This document shows, in pieces, positions 11,383 to 21,235 of a DNA stretch of 64,000 bases. Below the pieces are notes generated by a model. That model did no database searches. It was not told where the DNA came from and was given only the letters and a program-made list of their open reading frames with translations. The DNA is taken from NCBI GenBank assembly GCA_963719345.1, contig CAVRCA010000001.1, positions 310,001 through 374,000 of the forward strand, in the 5' to 3' direction. Origin of the DNA: CAVRCA01 sp963719345. Lineage in GTDB: Bacteria > Pseudomonadota > Alphaproteobacteria > Acetobacterales > Acetobacteraceae. Position 1 is the stretch's first letter. Every line of letters starts with the position of its first letter. The translations under genes were made by a program, and so were the position numbers.

Positions 11383-11806
11383 ATGATCCTCGGCATCGGC
11401 TCCGACATCTGCGACATCCGCCGCATCGAGAGGCCATCGAGCGTCACGGCGACCGCTTCCTCGAACGCGTCTTTACCGAAACCGAGCGCGCAAAGGCGAG
11501 CGGACGGACCGAGAAGCTCCGCGCGCGCCACCTTCGCCAAACACTTCGCCGCCAAGGAGGCGGCCGCGAAGGCGTTGGGCACCGGTTTCAGCCGCGGCGT
11601 GTTCTTCTCCGATCTCGGCGTGGTCAACTTGCCCAGCGGCCAGCCGACCCTGCTCATGACCGGCGGGGCTGCCGACCGGCTGCGCCGCGATCACGCCGGC
11701 GGGGATGCACGCCCAGGTCGCCTTGACGATGACTGACGAATACCCCTACGCGTATGCTCAGGTGATCATCTCGGCCGTGCCATCGGCACGGCCGCAGCTT
11801 GCTTGA
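11383..11806 (+). CDS. acpS: Holo-[acyl-carrier-protein] synthase, frameshifted
   Basis: AcpS transfers 4'-phosphopantetheine from CoA to apo-ACP. The start MILGIGSDICDIRRIE carries the Mg-binding Asp. The second motif FAAKEAAAKALGTGFSRG carries the Glu/Lys pair, and the end DEYPYAYAQVIISAV is family-typical. Total size about 140 codons is normal. The frame changes at least three times, near 11433, 11515 and 11685. A single-base indel explains each: AIERHGDRFLERVFTETE lies in a second frame, ATFAKHFAAKEA returns to the first, and the C-terminus lies in a third. It sits 41 bp after spoT and 63 bp before lepB, the usual alphaproteobacterial order apart from the missing pdxJ. A hairpin-forming repeat lies in its last codons. 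Confidence 0.85.
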
Positions 11807-11869
11807 CAGGCAACGCCGGATGGGCTTCATCCGCCGCGAATTCGCGCAGCTCAGGAAAGTCTTGCCCAC

Positions 11870-12638
11870 ATGGCGACCACCAAGGAACAAGCCGGCAAGC
11901 CGGGCGCCTGGCTCGAGAACATCAAGACCATCGTCTATGCCGGGCTGATCGCCGTCGTTCGTGCGGACCGTGCTGTTCGAGCCGTTCAACATTCCCTCCG
12001 GCAGCATGATCCCGACGTTGCTGGTCGGCGATTACCTGTTCGTCGTCGAAATACAGCTACGGCTACTCGCGCTACTCGCTGCCGTTCTCGCCGACCGCTG
12101 TTCTCCGGCCGCATTTTCGGCTCGCTGCCGACGCGCGGCGACGTGGTGGTGTTCAAATTCCCGCGTGACACGTCGATCGACTACATCAAGCGCATCATCG
12201 GTTTGCCCGGCGACCGCATCCAGATGCGGCACGGCCAGCTCGTACATCAACGGCCAAGAGGTGCCGCGCCAGCCGGCCGGCGAATACGTCGCCGACGACG
12301 AGCGGCATCCGGATGGTCGAGCGAAGCTACCTCGAGACGCTGCCCAACGGCGTCAAGCACGACATCCTGCAAGGAGACGCGACGAAGGCGAGGCCAACAA
12401 CACGCCGGAATATCGTCGTGCCGCCGGGCCATGTGTTCGCCATGGGCGACAACCGCGACAACAGCGCCGACAGCCGGTTCATGGAACGGCGTCGGCTTCG
12501 TGCCGATGGAAAACCTCGTCGGCCGCGCCGAGATCCTGTTCTTCTCGATCGATGCGCAGGTATCCGTGGTGGGAGTTTTGGGAATGGCCGTTCGAGATCC
12601 GCTGGACGCCGGCTGCTTGCATCCGTGCGATCCATTGA
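11870..12638 (+). CDS. lepB: Signal peptidase I, frameshifted
   Basis: Type I leader peptidase, a membrane serine protease that removes signal peptides on the periplasmic side. Pieces in three frames give an N-terminal membrane anchor (WLENIKTIVYAGLIAVV), the catalytic Ser motif FEPFNIPSGSMIPTLLVGD, the catalytic Lys region RGDVVVFKFPRDTSIDYIKR followed by IIGLPGDRIQ, and box E GDNRDNSADSRF. The C-terminus ends near an IRW tail at TGA 12638. Frame changes recur about every 50-150 bases (near 11955, 12050, 12240, 12300, 12385, 12480, 12560 and 12600, approximate). The start ATG 11870 has AGGAAAG upstream. All catalytic motifs survive, so I take it as an intact gene in bad sequence. Confidence 0.87.
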
Positions 12639-13314
12639 GCCGCGGCTCGCATCAGAGCCATCCTGGGCCACCGATTTGCGCGCGCCCGATCTGCTCGCGC
12701 GAGGCGCTGACCCACCGCTCGGCCGCTGCATGGCAAGTCGCGGCCGGGACGGCTCGAACGAACGGCTGGAGTTCATCGGCGATCGGGTGCTCGGGCTGAC
12801 TGATGGCGGAATGGCTTGCCGAGCGCTTTCCGCACGAGCAGGAGGGCGAGCTGGCCGGCGCCTCGCGCTATCTGGTGTCGCAACCGGTGCTGGCGCGCGT
12901 CGCGGATGACGATCGGTCTTGGCGCCGCCCTCTCGGTCTCCCCCGGCGAGGCGCGCGCCGGTGTGCAAGCGTCGCGCCACCGTTCTGGCCGACGCGCTCG
13001 AGGCGGCGCTCGGGGCGCTCTATCTGGATGGCGGGCTGGACGTGGCGCGCGGCTTCGTCCGGCGCGCCTGGAAGGACGCGCATGGTGGCACAGGCCGATC
13101 CGCCAAAGGATGCCAAGACGGCGTTGCAGGAATGGGCGCAGGAGCGCGGCCTCGATCTGCCGCTATCTGGTGGCGCGCGCGACGGGCCGCCGCACGCGCC
13201 CGGGGTTCAAGGTCACGGTGACGGTCGCCGGCCAGACCGGGACGGGACTGCGGGCAGCAAGCGAGCGGCGGAGCAGCGCGCGGCCGCGGCGCTGCTGCGG
13301 CCATCGCGGCATGA
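12635..13314 (+). CDS. rnc: Ribonuclease III, frameshifted
   Basis: RNase III cleaves double-stranded RNA during rRNA and mRNA processing. The fragments are ILGHRFAR, PDLL, the signature NERLEFIGDRVLGL (Mg-binding Glu/Asp), MAEWLAERFPHEQEGELAGA, the second acidic motif DALEAALGALYLDGG, and a dsRNA-binding domain (DAKTALQEWAQERGLDLP ... GFKVTVTVAG). They lie in alternating frames with at least seven single-base shifts. The start is uncertain: TTG 12635 overlapping the lepB stop, or GTG 12625, both with weak ribosome-binding sites. The last codons appear to end in TGA 13312-13314, overlapping the era ATG as ATGA. The order lepB-rnc-era is standard. Confidence 0.83.
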
Positions 13315-14223
13315 CCACGCCGCCGCTGCGGCTTTGTCGCCATCGTCGGCGCGCCGAACGCCGGCAAGTCCACGCTGATGAACCGGCTGACCGGCGCCAA
13401 GCTGTCGATCGTCTCGCCGAAGGCGCAGACGACGCGGTTCCGCGTGCTGGGCATCCTGATGCGGGCGAGAGCCAGGTGCTGCTGGTGGACACGCCCGGCA
13501 TCTTCCGGCCCCGGCGCAAGCTGGACCGGGCGATGGTCGCCGCTGCCTGGACCGGCGCGCAGGATGCCGACCTCGCAATGCTGCTGGTCGACGCGCGAAC
13601 CGGGCGCGACGACGAGGTGCGCGAGATCGCGACGCGGCTGGCGCGCAGGCCGGCGCCGGTCTGGCTGGTGCTGAACAAGATCGATCTGGTCCGCCGCCAT
13701 CAGCTGCTGCCGCTGACCGCCGCGCTTGCGCGCGCTGGCGTCCTTCGAGGAGACGTTCATGGTCAGCGCACTCACCGGCGACGGGTTGGACGCCCTGCTC
13801 GACGCGCTGGCCGCGGCGATGCCGGAGGGGCCATATCTGTATCCCGAGGACGATCTGACCGACCTGCCGGACCGGCTGCTCGCCGCCGAGATCGTGCGCG
13901 AGCAGATCTTCATGCAGACCCACGAGGAAGTGCCGTACGCGCGCGACGGTCGAGACCGAGAACTGGCAGGAGCGGCGCGGACGGCTCGGTGCGCATCGAG
14001 GCGACGATCTATGTCGCGCGACCCGGCCACAAGGCGATCCTGATCGGCGAGAAGGGAGCGCGCATCAAGGCGATCGGCGCCCGCGCCCGGGCGCAGCTCG
14101 GCGGAGTTGCTGGACCGCCCGGTCCATCTTTTCCTCAACGTCAAGGAACGCGCCGGCTGGGACGAGGAGCGGGCACGGCTGCGCGCGATCGGGCTGGACG
14201 ATCCCGACCAGGCGCCACGCTGA
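13311..14223 (+). CDS. era: GTPase Era, frameshifted
   Basis: Era is the essential GTPase that binds 16S rRNA during 30S maturation. Motifs seen are G1 GAPNAGKST, G2-region SPKAQTTRFRVLG, G3 VDTPGIF and G4 NKIDLV. The linker follows (LPDRLLAAEIVREQIFMQTH), then the C-terminal KH domain with GEKGARIKAIG and LFLNVKERAGWDEERARLR. The frame shifts near 13335, 13470, 13735, 13945, 13978 and 14100. Length about 304 codons is as expected. ATG 13311 overlaps the rnc stop. recO, which often follows era, is absent; an unrelated exported protein follows instead. Confidence 0.87.
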
Positions 14224-14264
14224 GAGGGCCGCAATTGGCCGAGCGCGCCGGCTACGAGGTAAAG

Positions 14265-15306
14265 ATGACGTCGAATTCGTAAGAGCCGTGTTGTATTCAT
14301 CCTTCTTACGGTTCTGGCGCCCGCGCTGGCCCTCGCGGCTGATCCAGCCTTGGAAGATAACGGCGCCTGCACCGCCATTGCAGCCACCTTGCCACCTGCG
14401 GGGACGAGACTGACCGCCAAGACGATCGATGCGATCATCGCCGAGCTTCCCGGGTCGGTCCTCGACCCGAAGCCCGGAACTCCCCAAGAGCTGACCCTGG
14501 AAAGCACCTACGGGGGCTCGCTGAATTGCCAACGCAACCGCCTGACCGAGGCAACTTCACGGTGGGCGCCGCGCAGTTCCCATTCCCGGCCGCTTTCAGG
14601 GCGGTGAAGGAGCGCTTTGCGGCAGTGACAAGGTTCAACTGGTCGCCGTGAACCATACCCCCGCTCTTCTCGAAGTGTCGGCACACGATGAGAGCCGGGT
14701 CGATCTCGATATCGCATTGCGCATCGGCTCCGCTTGGGCGGCGCCATGCAGGCTGTCCGTCAAGACCGTGCCGATCTACGGCGTGGCCAGCAGTTCTGTT
14801 CCGGCGACATGTGTCCGGACCTGGCCCACATGGCAGTCCAAGCGGTCGATGCTCGGCAGGTCGGCAACCCACCCAAACAGACGATCGAAGCAGCTAAGCT
14901 TCCTGCAGCCGTCCAAGCCAAATGGGCCGAGATGAAGCAACTTGCGTACGCACGTCAGTTGAAGGGAGATGAGCTTCCGACATTCGGGCAGGCGAACACC
15001 AACGGCAGCCTTCGGAGCTTTATCGACTGGAATACGGTGTTCGTGCCCGTCCAACTCGGCGGCGAGCTGTTGCTGGGTAAAGTCGGACCTGCCGGCTTCG
15101 GCAGCCACTTCGGCTCGGATGAGCTCTTTGCTGCGTACAAGCTGGTCGGGAACCAGCTCCAACCTGTCGCCGGCTTTTACCTGAGCGTCGTCGCCCGCTC
15201 TTTTCCGGCTCCGAAGCGACCAGCCCCCCTTAATACAGGCGCGTTCCCGTGCGTGCCACCAATCGTACGGCGCCCTGGGAAAGGCGAGATGAGATCGATG
15301 CGCTAG
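14265..15306 (+). CDS. Exported protein of unknown function, frameshifted
   Basis: I do not recognise this gene. ATG 14265 has GAGGT upstream. After one shift near 14278 the frame reads a convincing signal peptide (KSRVVFILLTVLAPALALAA). The mature part follows in two further frames, changing near 14560-14640 and again near 14735. Segments include LEDNGACTAIAATLPPAG, DKVQLVAVNHTPALLEVSAH and a long last stretch (14734-15306) with FCSGDMCPDLAHMAV and SFIDWNTVFVPVQLGGELL. Four cysteines could form disulfides in the periplasm. It stands between era and a cupin gene on the same strand, with no clear functional link. The last frame is clean to TAG 15306, so the frameshift-rich zone ends about 14.75 kb. 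Confidence 0.55.
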
Positions 15307-15445
15307 CCATAGCGCTCGGCCACGCAGGTCGAGCCCTTGGCGTCGTGTCTACGGAGATGCGGCGCGGACCCTCCACCCTGGCAAAGCCTGACGGTCCGGT
15401 GCTAGCGTCGGTTAACAGCCATCAACAGCAAGCCGGGAGAGACCC

Positions 15446-15880
15446 ATGTCCGAAGCCGCGACGACGGAAAAATCCACGCTCGTCAATCCGGGCACCGAGC
15501 TTGCCCACGCGACGGCCGAGAGCGCGCCGTTCGTGCCGGGGCGGCGGGATTTTCTCAAATATCGCGATCTCGGGGTGACCAAGGCCAGCGGTGGACGGAT
15601 GCGGGCGCAGATCACGGTCGCCACCGGGGCGATGCGGCCGACCGGCTGGCACTATCATCTCTGTGACTCGCAGCTGGTCTATGCCCTGAACGGCTGGGTC
15701 GATCTCGCCTTCGAGGACGGCCGTACGGTCCGGGTCAAGGCCGGCGAGTCGCTTTATATCCCGGGCGGCCTCAAGCACAACGAGACCGGCATGTCGGCGG
15801 ATTTCGAGATCCTCGAAGTCTCGGTGCCGGCCGACATGGGCACCAAGGCCTGCGAGCCGCCGCCGGGCATGCCGGGCTGA
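15446..15880 (+). CDS. Cupin-domain protein
   Basis: A 144-residue single-cupin protein. Cupin motif 1 appears as TGWHYHLCDSQLVYALNGW and motif 2 as GESLYIPGGLKHNE; the histidines in WHYH and KHNE could ligand a metal. The N-terminus (GRRDFLKYRDLGVTKASGG) matches small stand-alone cupins of unknown substrate. GGGAGAG lies upstream of ATG 15446. It is followed 13 bp later by a lipoprotein gene on the same strand. No catalytic role can be assigned. Confidence 0.82.
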   Translation: MSEAATTEKSTLVNPGTELAHATAESAPFVPGRRDFLKYRDLGVTKASGGRMRAQITVATGAMRPTGWHYHLCDSQLVYALNGWVDLAFEDGRTVRVKAGESLYIPGGLKHNETGMSADFEILEVSVPADMGTKACEPPPGMPG

Positions 15881-15893
15881 AGCAATCCGCCGC

Positions 15894-16337
15894 TTGCTGG
15901 CGCGTGGGCTGGTCCGGGCCGGCCTGTCCGCCGGCCTTGTCGCCCCTCTGCTCGGCAGCTGCGGCGTCGGCGAGCTGCCCAAGCGGGCGGCGGATGCGAT
16001 CGGCACCGGACAGGTGTTCGGCTTCAGTGGATTGGAGGGGCGTTGGGCCGGCCCGGTGCGCCCGACCGACGCCGCGTGCGGGCCGGAGCGGCACGGGTTG
16101 ATGCGGGTCGGCGGCGGCACGTTCGCCTTCGATCCGTTCGGCTCGACCACGGTCATCGACGGCACGGTGAAGCAGGACACGTTGAGCGGCGCACTGTCCC
16201 GCCAGGGTGGCACGCACCAGACCCTGACGATCGGCTTCGAGGGGACGGCACGGGTCGATCCTGACAAGAAGGAAACGATCGGCGGCACGCTCAAATCCGG
16301 GCGATGCACCTGGCAGGTGACTTTGCACCGCTCCTAG
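15894..16337 (+). CDS. Small putative lipoprotein of unknown function
   Basis: A 147-residue open frame beginning at TTG 15894 with a signal sequence (LVRAGLSAGLVAPLLGSCGV). Its LGSC lipobox would be cleaved before Cys23 and lipidated. The mature part is rich in Gly and Thr (GLMRVGGGTFAFDPFGSTTV, GTARVDPDKKETIGGTL) and reads like a small beta-rich domain. No catalytic motif is visible. The start is uncertain because no strong ribosome-binding site precedes it. It probably belongs with the cupin gene transcriptionally. I recognise no family name. Confidence 0.6.
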   Translation: MLARGLVRAGLSAGLVAPLLGSCGVGELPKRAADAIGTGQVFGFSGLEGRWAGPVRPTDAACGPERHGLMRVGGGTFAFDPFGSTTVIDGTVKQDTLSGALSRQGGTHQTLTIGFEGTARVDPDKKETIGGTLKSGRCTWQVTLHRS

Positions 16338-16473
16338 CCGCACCGAGCGCCACGAAGCGTTGACGCCCACGCCCAGCTGATTGGCGCATTCGCGGCTGGT
16401 CTGCGGGCGGTTCCGCCTGCATTATCAAGCCGCTGATCGGCGGGCCACTTCCGTCGGCGTGACGGAGGGCCGA

Positions 16474-17740
16474 ATGAGCAGCAGCACTGTCACCGAGCGC
16501 GTACCCGAGGCGGTTACGCCCTCGGTCGTCGTTCAGTCCCCGTCGCGGGCGACGAGCGCGTCGGGCGCCAGCGGCACGGTGTTCGCGATCCTGCTGGCGG
16601 TCAGCTTCTCGCACATGCTGAACGACCTGATGCAGTCGCTGATCCCGGCGATCTATCCCCTGTTGAAAGCCAAGTTCAGCCTCAACTTCACCCAGGTCGG
16701 GCTGATCACCCTGGTGTTTCAGCTGACCGCCTCGATGCTGCAGCCGGTGGTCGGGCTCTACACCGATCGCAAACCGATGCCGTTCTCGCTGGCGACCGGG
16801 ATGGCGTTCACGTTGGTCGGCCTGCTGATCCTCTCGCGGGCGCGGAAGCTACCCCGTCCTGCTCTGCGGCGCGGCGCTGGTCGGCATGGGCTCCTCGGTG
16901 TTCCATCCGGAATCCTCGCGCGTGGCCCGCATGGCCTCGGGCGGCCGCTACGGGTTTGCGCAATCCTTCTTCCAGGTCGGCGGCAACGCCGGCCAGGCGC
17001 TCGGCCCGCTGCTGGCCGCCTTCGTGGTGCTGCCGCACGGACAGGCCAGCATCAGCTGGTTCTCGGGCGCGGCGCTGCTCGCCATGGCGGTGCTGACCGG
17101 CGTCGGCTTCTGGTATCGTCGTCAGGCGCGCGCCAGCACGGCCCGCAAGGCGGTTCGGCGTTCCTCGCTCTCCTCGCGCCAGGTGACGGTCTCGCTCGCC
17201 ATCCTGCTGGCATTGATGTTCAGCAAGAACATCTACACCGCAAGCATCGGCAGCTATTATACTTTTTACCTGATAGACCGCTTCCACGTCACCGCGCAGA
17301 GCGCCCAGATCCATCTGTTCATCTTCCTCGGCGCCGTGGCTCTCGGCACCCTGATCGGCGGGCCGGTCGGCGATCGGGTCGGGCGCAAGCTGGTGATCTG
17401 GGTGTCCATCCTCGGCGTGCTGCCGTTCACGCTGGCACTGCCTCACGCCGGGCTGTTCTGGACCGGCGTGCTGACCGTGTTCATCGGGCTCATCATGGCG
17501 TCGGCGTTCTCGGCGATCCTGGTCTACGCACAGGACCTGATGCCCGGGAAGATCGGCACCATCGCCGGCCTGTTCTTCGGCCTGTCGTTCGGCATCGGGG
17601 GGCTCGGCGCGGCGGCGCTCGGCGCGCTCGCCGACGCGACCAGCATCCGGCTGGTCTATCAGGTGTGCGCCTTCCTGCCCGCGATCGGGCTGCTCACCGC
17701 GTTCCTGCCCGACATCGGCCGTCGTCAGCGCGCCGCCTGA
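16474..17740 (+). CDS. MFS transporter, Fsr (fosmidomycin-resistance)-like, frameshifted
   Basis: A major facilitator with about 12 membrane segments. It begins with a 35-residue polar tail and then ILLAVSFSHMLNDLMQSLIP and AIYPLLK, a start characteristic of the fosmidomycin-resistance (Fsr) branch. GSSVFHPESSRVARMASGGR and GYAQSFFQVGGN-like text (GFAQSFFQVGGNAGQALGP) also match that branch. The frame breaks near 16848: one extra A in CGGAAGC turns RSYPVLLCG into another frame, and the second part runs from about 16850 to 17740. ATG 16474 has GGAGGG upstream. Fsr-like pumps export small drugs in exchange for protons, but the natural substrate here is unknown. It converges on the transglutaminase gene. 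Confidence 0.82.
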
Positions 17741-17767
17741 CGCTGTCCCGGGCCGCCGTCCCCGCGG

Positions 17768-18640
17768 CTAGGCCGGCTCAAGATCGACGGAGACCGACAG
17801 GGTGTGCGCCCCGCCGCCGAGCAGCACGCCGCGTACCGGCGTGACGTCGCCATAGTCGCGCCCCCAGGCCAGCACGACGTGCTCCTCGCTCACGATGAGA
17901 TCGTTGGTGGGATCGAGTTCGACCCAGCCGCGCCGGGCTCCGATCCAGCAACCGACCCAGGCGTGCGACTGGTCGGAACCGACCCGCCGCTCCATTCCCG
18001 GCGGCGGCCGGGTGCGGATATAACCGGACATGTAGCGCGCCGGCAGGCCGAGCCCGCGCAAGGCGGCGATCATGACATGCGTAAAGTCCTGGCAAACGCC
18101 CTCGCGGCGCGCCAGGACCTGCGCCGGCGCGGTGGTGAGCGTCGTCACTCCGGCCCGGAACACGAAATCCCGGTTGATCCGCCGGTTCAGCTCCAGCAGC
18201 CCGTCCAGCACCGGCCGGCCGGGCGGAAAGCTCGGCGCCGCATAATCCGTCACCGCCGCGGCGTGCGGCGCCATCGGGCTTTCGAATAGGAACTCCGAGG
18301 CGCACCATGCCTCGGGACCGCCCGAAGCGGCCGCCGCCGCGACACTCTCCCAGCGCGGCGTTTGGATCGCGTCGGGCGGAACGGGCCGATGCACGTCGAC
18401 CAGCAACTCCGCCAGCAGGTCGAGGCCGGGATGCGGCTGGTCGACCGAAAGCCACGTCACGCGGTTGCCGAAATGGTCCACGCTCTCCCGCTGGTGGGCC
18501 GGACAGGGCACGGCGCGGAGCGAGGTTGCGAGCACCTTCTGCCACGCCAATGGACGCGGCCGCAGGTGCAGCACATGCATGCCGAGATCGACCCCGTCCT
18601 GATAGGCGTAGCGGGTGAGATGGCGCACGCGGTAGATCAT
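17768..18640 (-). CDS. Transglutaminase-like cysteine protease-fold protein
   Basis: A 290-residue protein with an N-terminal bacterial transglutaminase-like beta region (MIYRVRHLTRYAYQDGVDLG) and the catalytic core. The triad is visible: Cys183 in GVCQDFTH, His226 in SHAWV and Asp243 in ELDPTND. Members of this family are found next to circularly permuted ATP-grasp and alpha-E proteins, a set predicted from comparative genomics to build and break peptide-like amide bonds. Here ATG 18640 overlaps the stop of the fused ATP-grasp/alpha-E gene (ATGA), so the two are translationally coupled. Substrate unknown. Confidence 0.87.
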   Translation of the reverse strand: MIYRVRHLTRYAYQDGVDLGMHVLHLRPRPLAWQKVLATSLRAVPCPAHQRESVDHFGNRVTWLSVDQPHPGLDLLAELLVDVHRPVPPDAIQTPRWESVAAAAASGGPEAWCASEFLFESPMAPHAAAVTDYAAPSFPPGRPVLDGLLELNRRINRDFVFRAGVTTLTTAPAQVLARREGVCQDFTHVMIAALRGLGLPARYMSGYIRTRPPPGMERRVGSDQSHAWVGCWIGARRGWVELDPTNDLIVSEEHVVLAWGRDYGDVTPVRGVLLGGGAHTLSVSVDLEPA

Positions 18641-21144
18641 GCCGCCCCGAGCAGGCGGGGCTGCACCTCGAGACCGATGTTGCGCGTGGTCGGCAACAAG
18701 GCGAAATACCGCCGGGAGACCTGGTTCGAGAGGTCGGTCAGGGCATCCCTGAAGGCCAGCAGACGAGGCGGCAGGCGAACCGCGGCTTGCGCCTGGTCGG
18801 CCGCCAGCGCAACGCCGCGAACCATGTCGTGCGTTTCGGCGAGCAGGCTCGCCACCACGCCGGCCAGCGAGGAGGCGGCCGCCTCGCCGGCGATTTCCAT
18901 CAGCAGATCGCGTGATTGGCCGAGCTGGTAGGCGAGCCCGCGCGGGTTGCCCTCGTCGGCGAGCATCAGGTCAAGCGCCGGCGCCGGCTGCAGAATGGCG
19001 AGATAACGGCTGCGGTAGGTGATGACGGAGTCGCGCAATTCGAGCGACAGCCGGAGCGCCATTTCGACCCGCCCCGCCTGCACCGGCCCGTCGGGCTGGG
19101 TCAAGGCGCAGGCGAGCTCGTCGGCGATCGCCTGGGCGCGCTCGATCCGGCGGCCAAGATCGAGGAACAGCCGGCCACCGCCGCGCACCATGTTCTCGGC
19201 AGCAAGCCCGGCGACGGTGGCGGAGAAATGCACCACCCCGCCCAACGTTCGGGTCAGCGCATCCAGCTCCTCGCCGCGCGGCCGGGTGCGCACCCGGCGC
19301 AGATCCTCGGCCAGCTCGCGCACGGCCCGGCTCATGACGGCATACATGTCGCCGGTCAGCCGGTCGCGCAGCAGGCCGGTCATGCGCGAGACCTTGCCGA
19401 GCAGGCCGCCGGTCTGCTCGTCCTCCCGCGAGGCTTGCAGCAGCGCGTCACCGAACAGGTCGGTGCCGGCCGAGACGTGGATTTCCCGCCCGATCAGCCC
19501 GCCCTGGAGCAAGCAGTCGGCGATCACCTGCAGTTCGGCCAGCTGGCGCGGGCTGAGGGTCGGCCGGATGATGCGGCTGATCGCGGCCCGCTGGAGGCGT
19601 GCCGTGCCCTCCAGCCGCTCGAGGTAGCGGCCAAGCCAGAAGAAATCGTCGGCCACCCGGCTCGGCAGGTCGCCCGAGGTGCGCCGGATCGGCAGCCGTG
19701 GCAGGTGGGACGCGCCCGGGCCGACGATCGCCCCGGGGGTCTCGGCGAGCACCCAGAGATCCTTTGCAAATCCCCGTCTCGGCAGCCGCCAGGCCAGCGC
19801 GTCCTCCCTCGGCAGGGTGCGCGCCAACCCTCCGTGCATCACCTGCCACGCGCCGCCGTCGTTGATCAGAAACAGGCGGATCACCACGCTGCGGGGCATG
19901 AAGCTGCCCGGTCCCAGACAGGGCGTGAACGAGGGCGCAACGGGAGCGCAGGCGGCGAAGGTGGCCGGCGCCGCGGCCACGCGCGCCAGCAATCGCTCGC
20001 GTCCCTCCGGCGACAAGAGGTGCAGCAGGACGGGCGGGACCCGCGCCTCGGCGGCAGGGCGGACGGCCCAACGGCCGTATTCCTTGAACAGGGCGGGAAT
20101 GGCATCGGCTTCGCCCAGCCATTTTGTTGGGGTCGAGGGGTGCTGCAACCGCTCGCCGAGCAACCGTTCGGCCAAGGCGGGAAGGAACGCCGCCAGGGCT
20201 GGCGCTTCGACCAGCGCGGAACCCGGATGATTGACGAAACGTACGGCGCCGGCGCGCGCGGCTTCGAGCAGGCCGGGCACGCCGGTCCCGTCAGGGGCCA
20301 GCTCGAGCGGGTCCATCGACGCTCCGTCGAGCGCCGAGAGCAGCACGCCGACCGGCTGCAGGCCCCGAAGGGTTTTGAGGAATACGCCCTGGTCGCGCAC
20401 CGCGAGATCGCCGCCCTCGACCAGCGCGCAGGAGAGCTCGCGCGCCAGCAGCACGTGGTCATACCAGGCAGGCTCGTTGTGACCCGGAGTGAGCAGCGCC
20501 ACGCCGCCCTGCGTGGCGGGCGGTATGAGACGCTGAAGGCTGTCCTGCCACGCTTCCAGGAAGGGGCGAACCTGGCGGACCGAATGCCGATAGAAGATCT
20601 CCGGCACCGTGCGCGAGAGCAGCAGGCGATTCTCGAGCGCGCTGGCCACCCCGTCGGCCCAGCCGGCATGATCAGCGACGACGCACCACGCGCCATCCGG
20701 GGCACGCACCAGGTCGGCGGCATAGAACCGCAGCATCGACTCCGGTGCCGGCGAGCCGGCCAACCGGCAAGGGCGGAGGAAGCTCGGGTTGGCGTAGACC
20801 AGGGCAGGGGGCAGTGCGCCGTCGGCCAGCAGCCGTTGCGGGCCGTAGGTGTCGGCGAGAATGGCGGCAAGCAGCCGCGCGCGCTGCACGAGGCCGCCCG
20901 CGAGATCGCCGAACTCCGCCTCCGAGAGCAGCAGCGGGACCGGGTCGCAGCGCGACGCCCCGGATTCCGCACCCGGCAACAGGCTAGTCACGCCCTCGTC
21001 CTCGAAGGCCCGCTCGAGCCGCGTCGCCCGCTCGGCGAGGGTGTCGTGCCCGAGTTCGGTCAGCGCGCCGAGAAGGTCGCGCCAGCGTGGGCGCAACCCG
21101 CCTCGTCCATCCACCATCTCGTCCAGCGGCGCGGCACCCGTCAT
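18637..21144 (-). CDS. Circularly permuted ATP-grasp fused to alpha-E domain
   Basis: An 835-residue two-domain protein. Residues about 60-490 are a circularly permuted ATP-grasp domain (formerly DUF404/DUF407), with VYANPSFLRPCRLAGSPAPE, TPGHNEPAWYDHVLLARELS and SFMPRSVVIRLFL. Residues about 500-830 are an alpha-E domain (formerly DUF403), starting RVADDFFWLGRYLERLEGTA and ending VSRRYFALLPTTR. In many genomes the two domains are separate adjacent genes; here they are one uninterrupted frame. ATP-grasp folds ligate a carboxylate to an amine via acyl phosphate, so a peptide or amide ligase is predicted, with the coupled transglutaminase as partner. The proteasome-like subunit often seen with them is absent from the neighbourhood. 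Confidence 0.88.
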   Translation of the reverse strand: MTGAAPLDEMVDGRGGLRPRWRDLLGALTELGHDTLAERATRLERAFEDEGVTSLLPGAESGASRCDPVPLLLSEAEFGDLAGGLVQRARLLAAILADTYGPQRLLADGALPPALVYANPSFLRPCRLAGSPAPESMLRFYAADLVRAPDGAWCVVADHAGWADGVASALENRLLLSRTVPEIFYRHSVRQVRPFLEAWQDSLQRLIPPATQGGVALLTPGHNEPAWYDHVLLARELSCALVEGGDLAVRDQGVFLKTLRGLQPVGVLLSALDGASMDPLELAPDGTGVPGLLEAARAGAVRFVNHPGSALVEAPALAAFLPALAERLLGERLQHPSTPTKWLGEADAIPALFKEYGRWAVRPAAEARVPPVLLHLLSPEGRERLLARVAAAPATFAACAPVAPSFTPCLGPGSFMPRSVVIRLFLINDGGAWQVMHGGLARTLPREDALAWRLPRRGFAKDLWVLAETPGAIVGPGASHLPRLPIRRTSGDLPSRVADDFFWLGRYLERLEGTARLQRAAISRIIRPTLSPRQLAELQVIADCLLQGGLIGREIHVSAGTDLFGDALLQASREDEQTGGLLGKVSRMTGLLRDRLTGDMYAVMSRAVRELAEDLRRVRTRPRGEELDALTRTLGGVVHFSATVAGLAAENMVRGGGRLFLDLGRRIERAQAIADELACALTQPDGPVQAGRVEMALRLSLELRDSVITYRSRYLAILQPAPALDLMLADEGNPRGLAYQLGQSRDLLMEIAGEAAASSLAGVVASLLAETHDMVRGVALAADQAQAAVRLPPRLLAFRDALTDLSNQVSRRYFALLPTTRNIGLEVQPRLLGAA

Positions 21145-21235
21145 GCGCGGTCAGTGTGCCCGACGCAGGTGCAGCATACGAGGTGCATGGGGCCTTGACG
21201 GACGAATTGTGAGCGCCGTCGCCCGGTGTGCCCAT

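Noticed and set aside
11772..11794. Rho-independent terminator after acpS
   Set aside because: The hairpin lies inside the coding sequence and no T-run follows.
18916..21198. 760-codon open frame on the plus strand opposite the ATP-grasp/alpha-E gene
   Set aside because: It mirrors the codons of a well-supported minus-strand gene. The protein is Arg/Gln/Gly/Ala-rich, shows no domain or ribosome-binding site, and is a typical high-GC antisense artefact.
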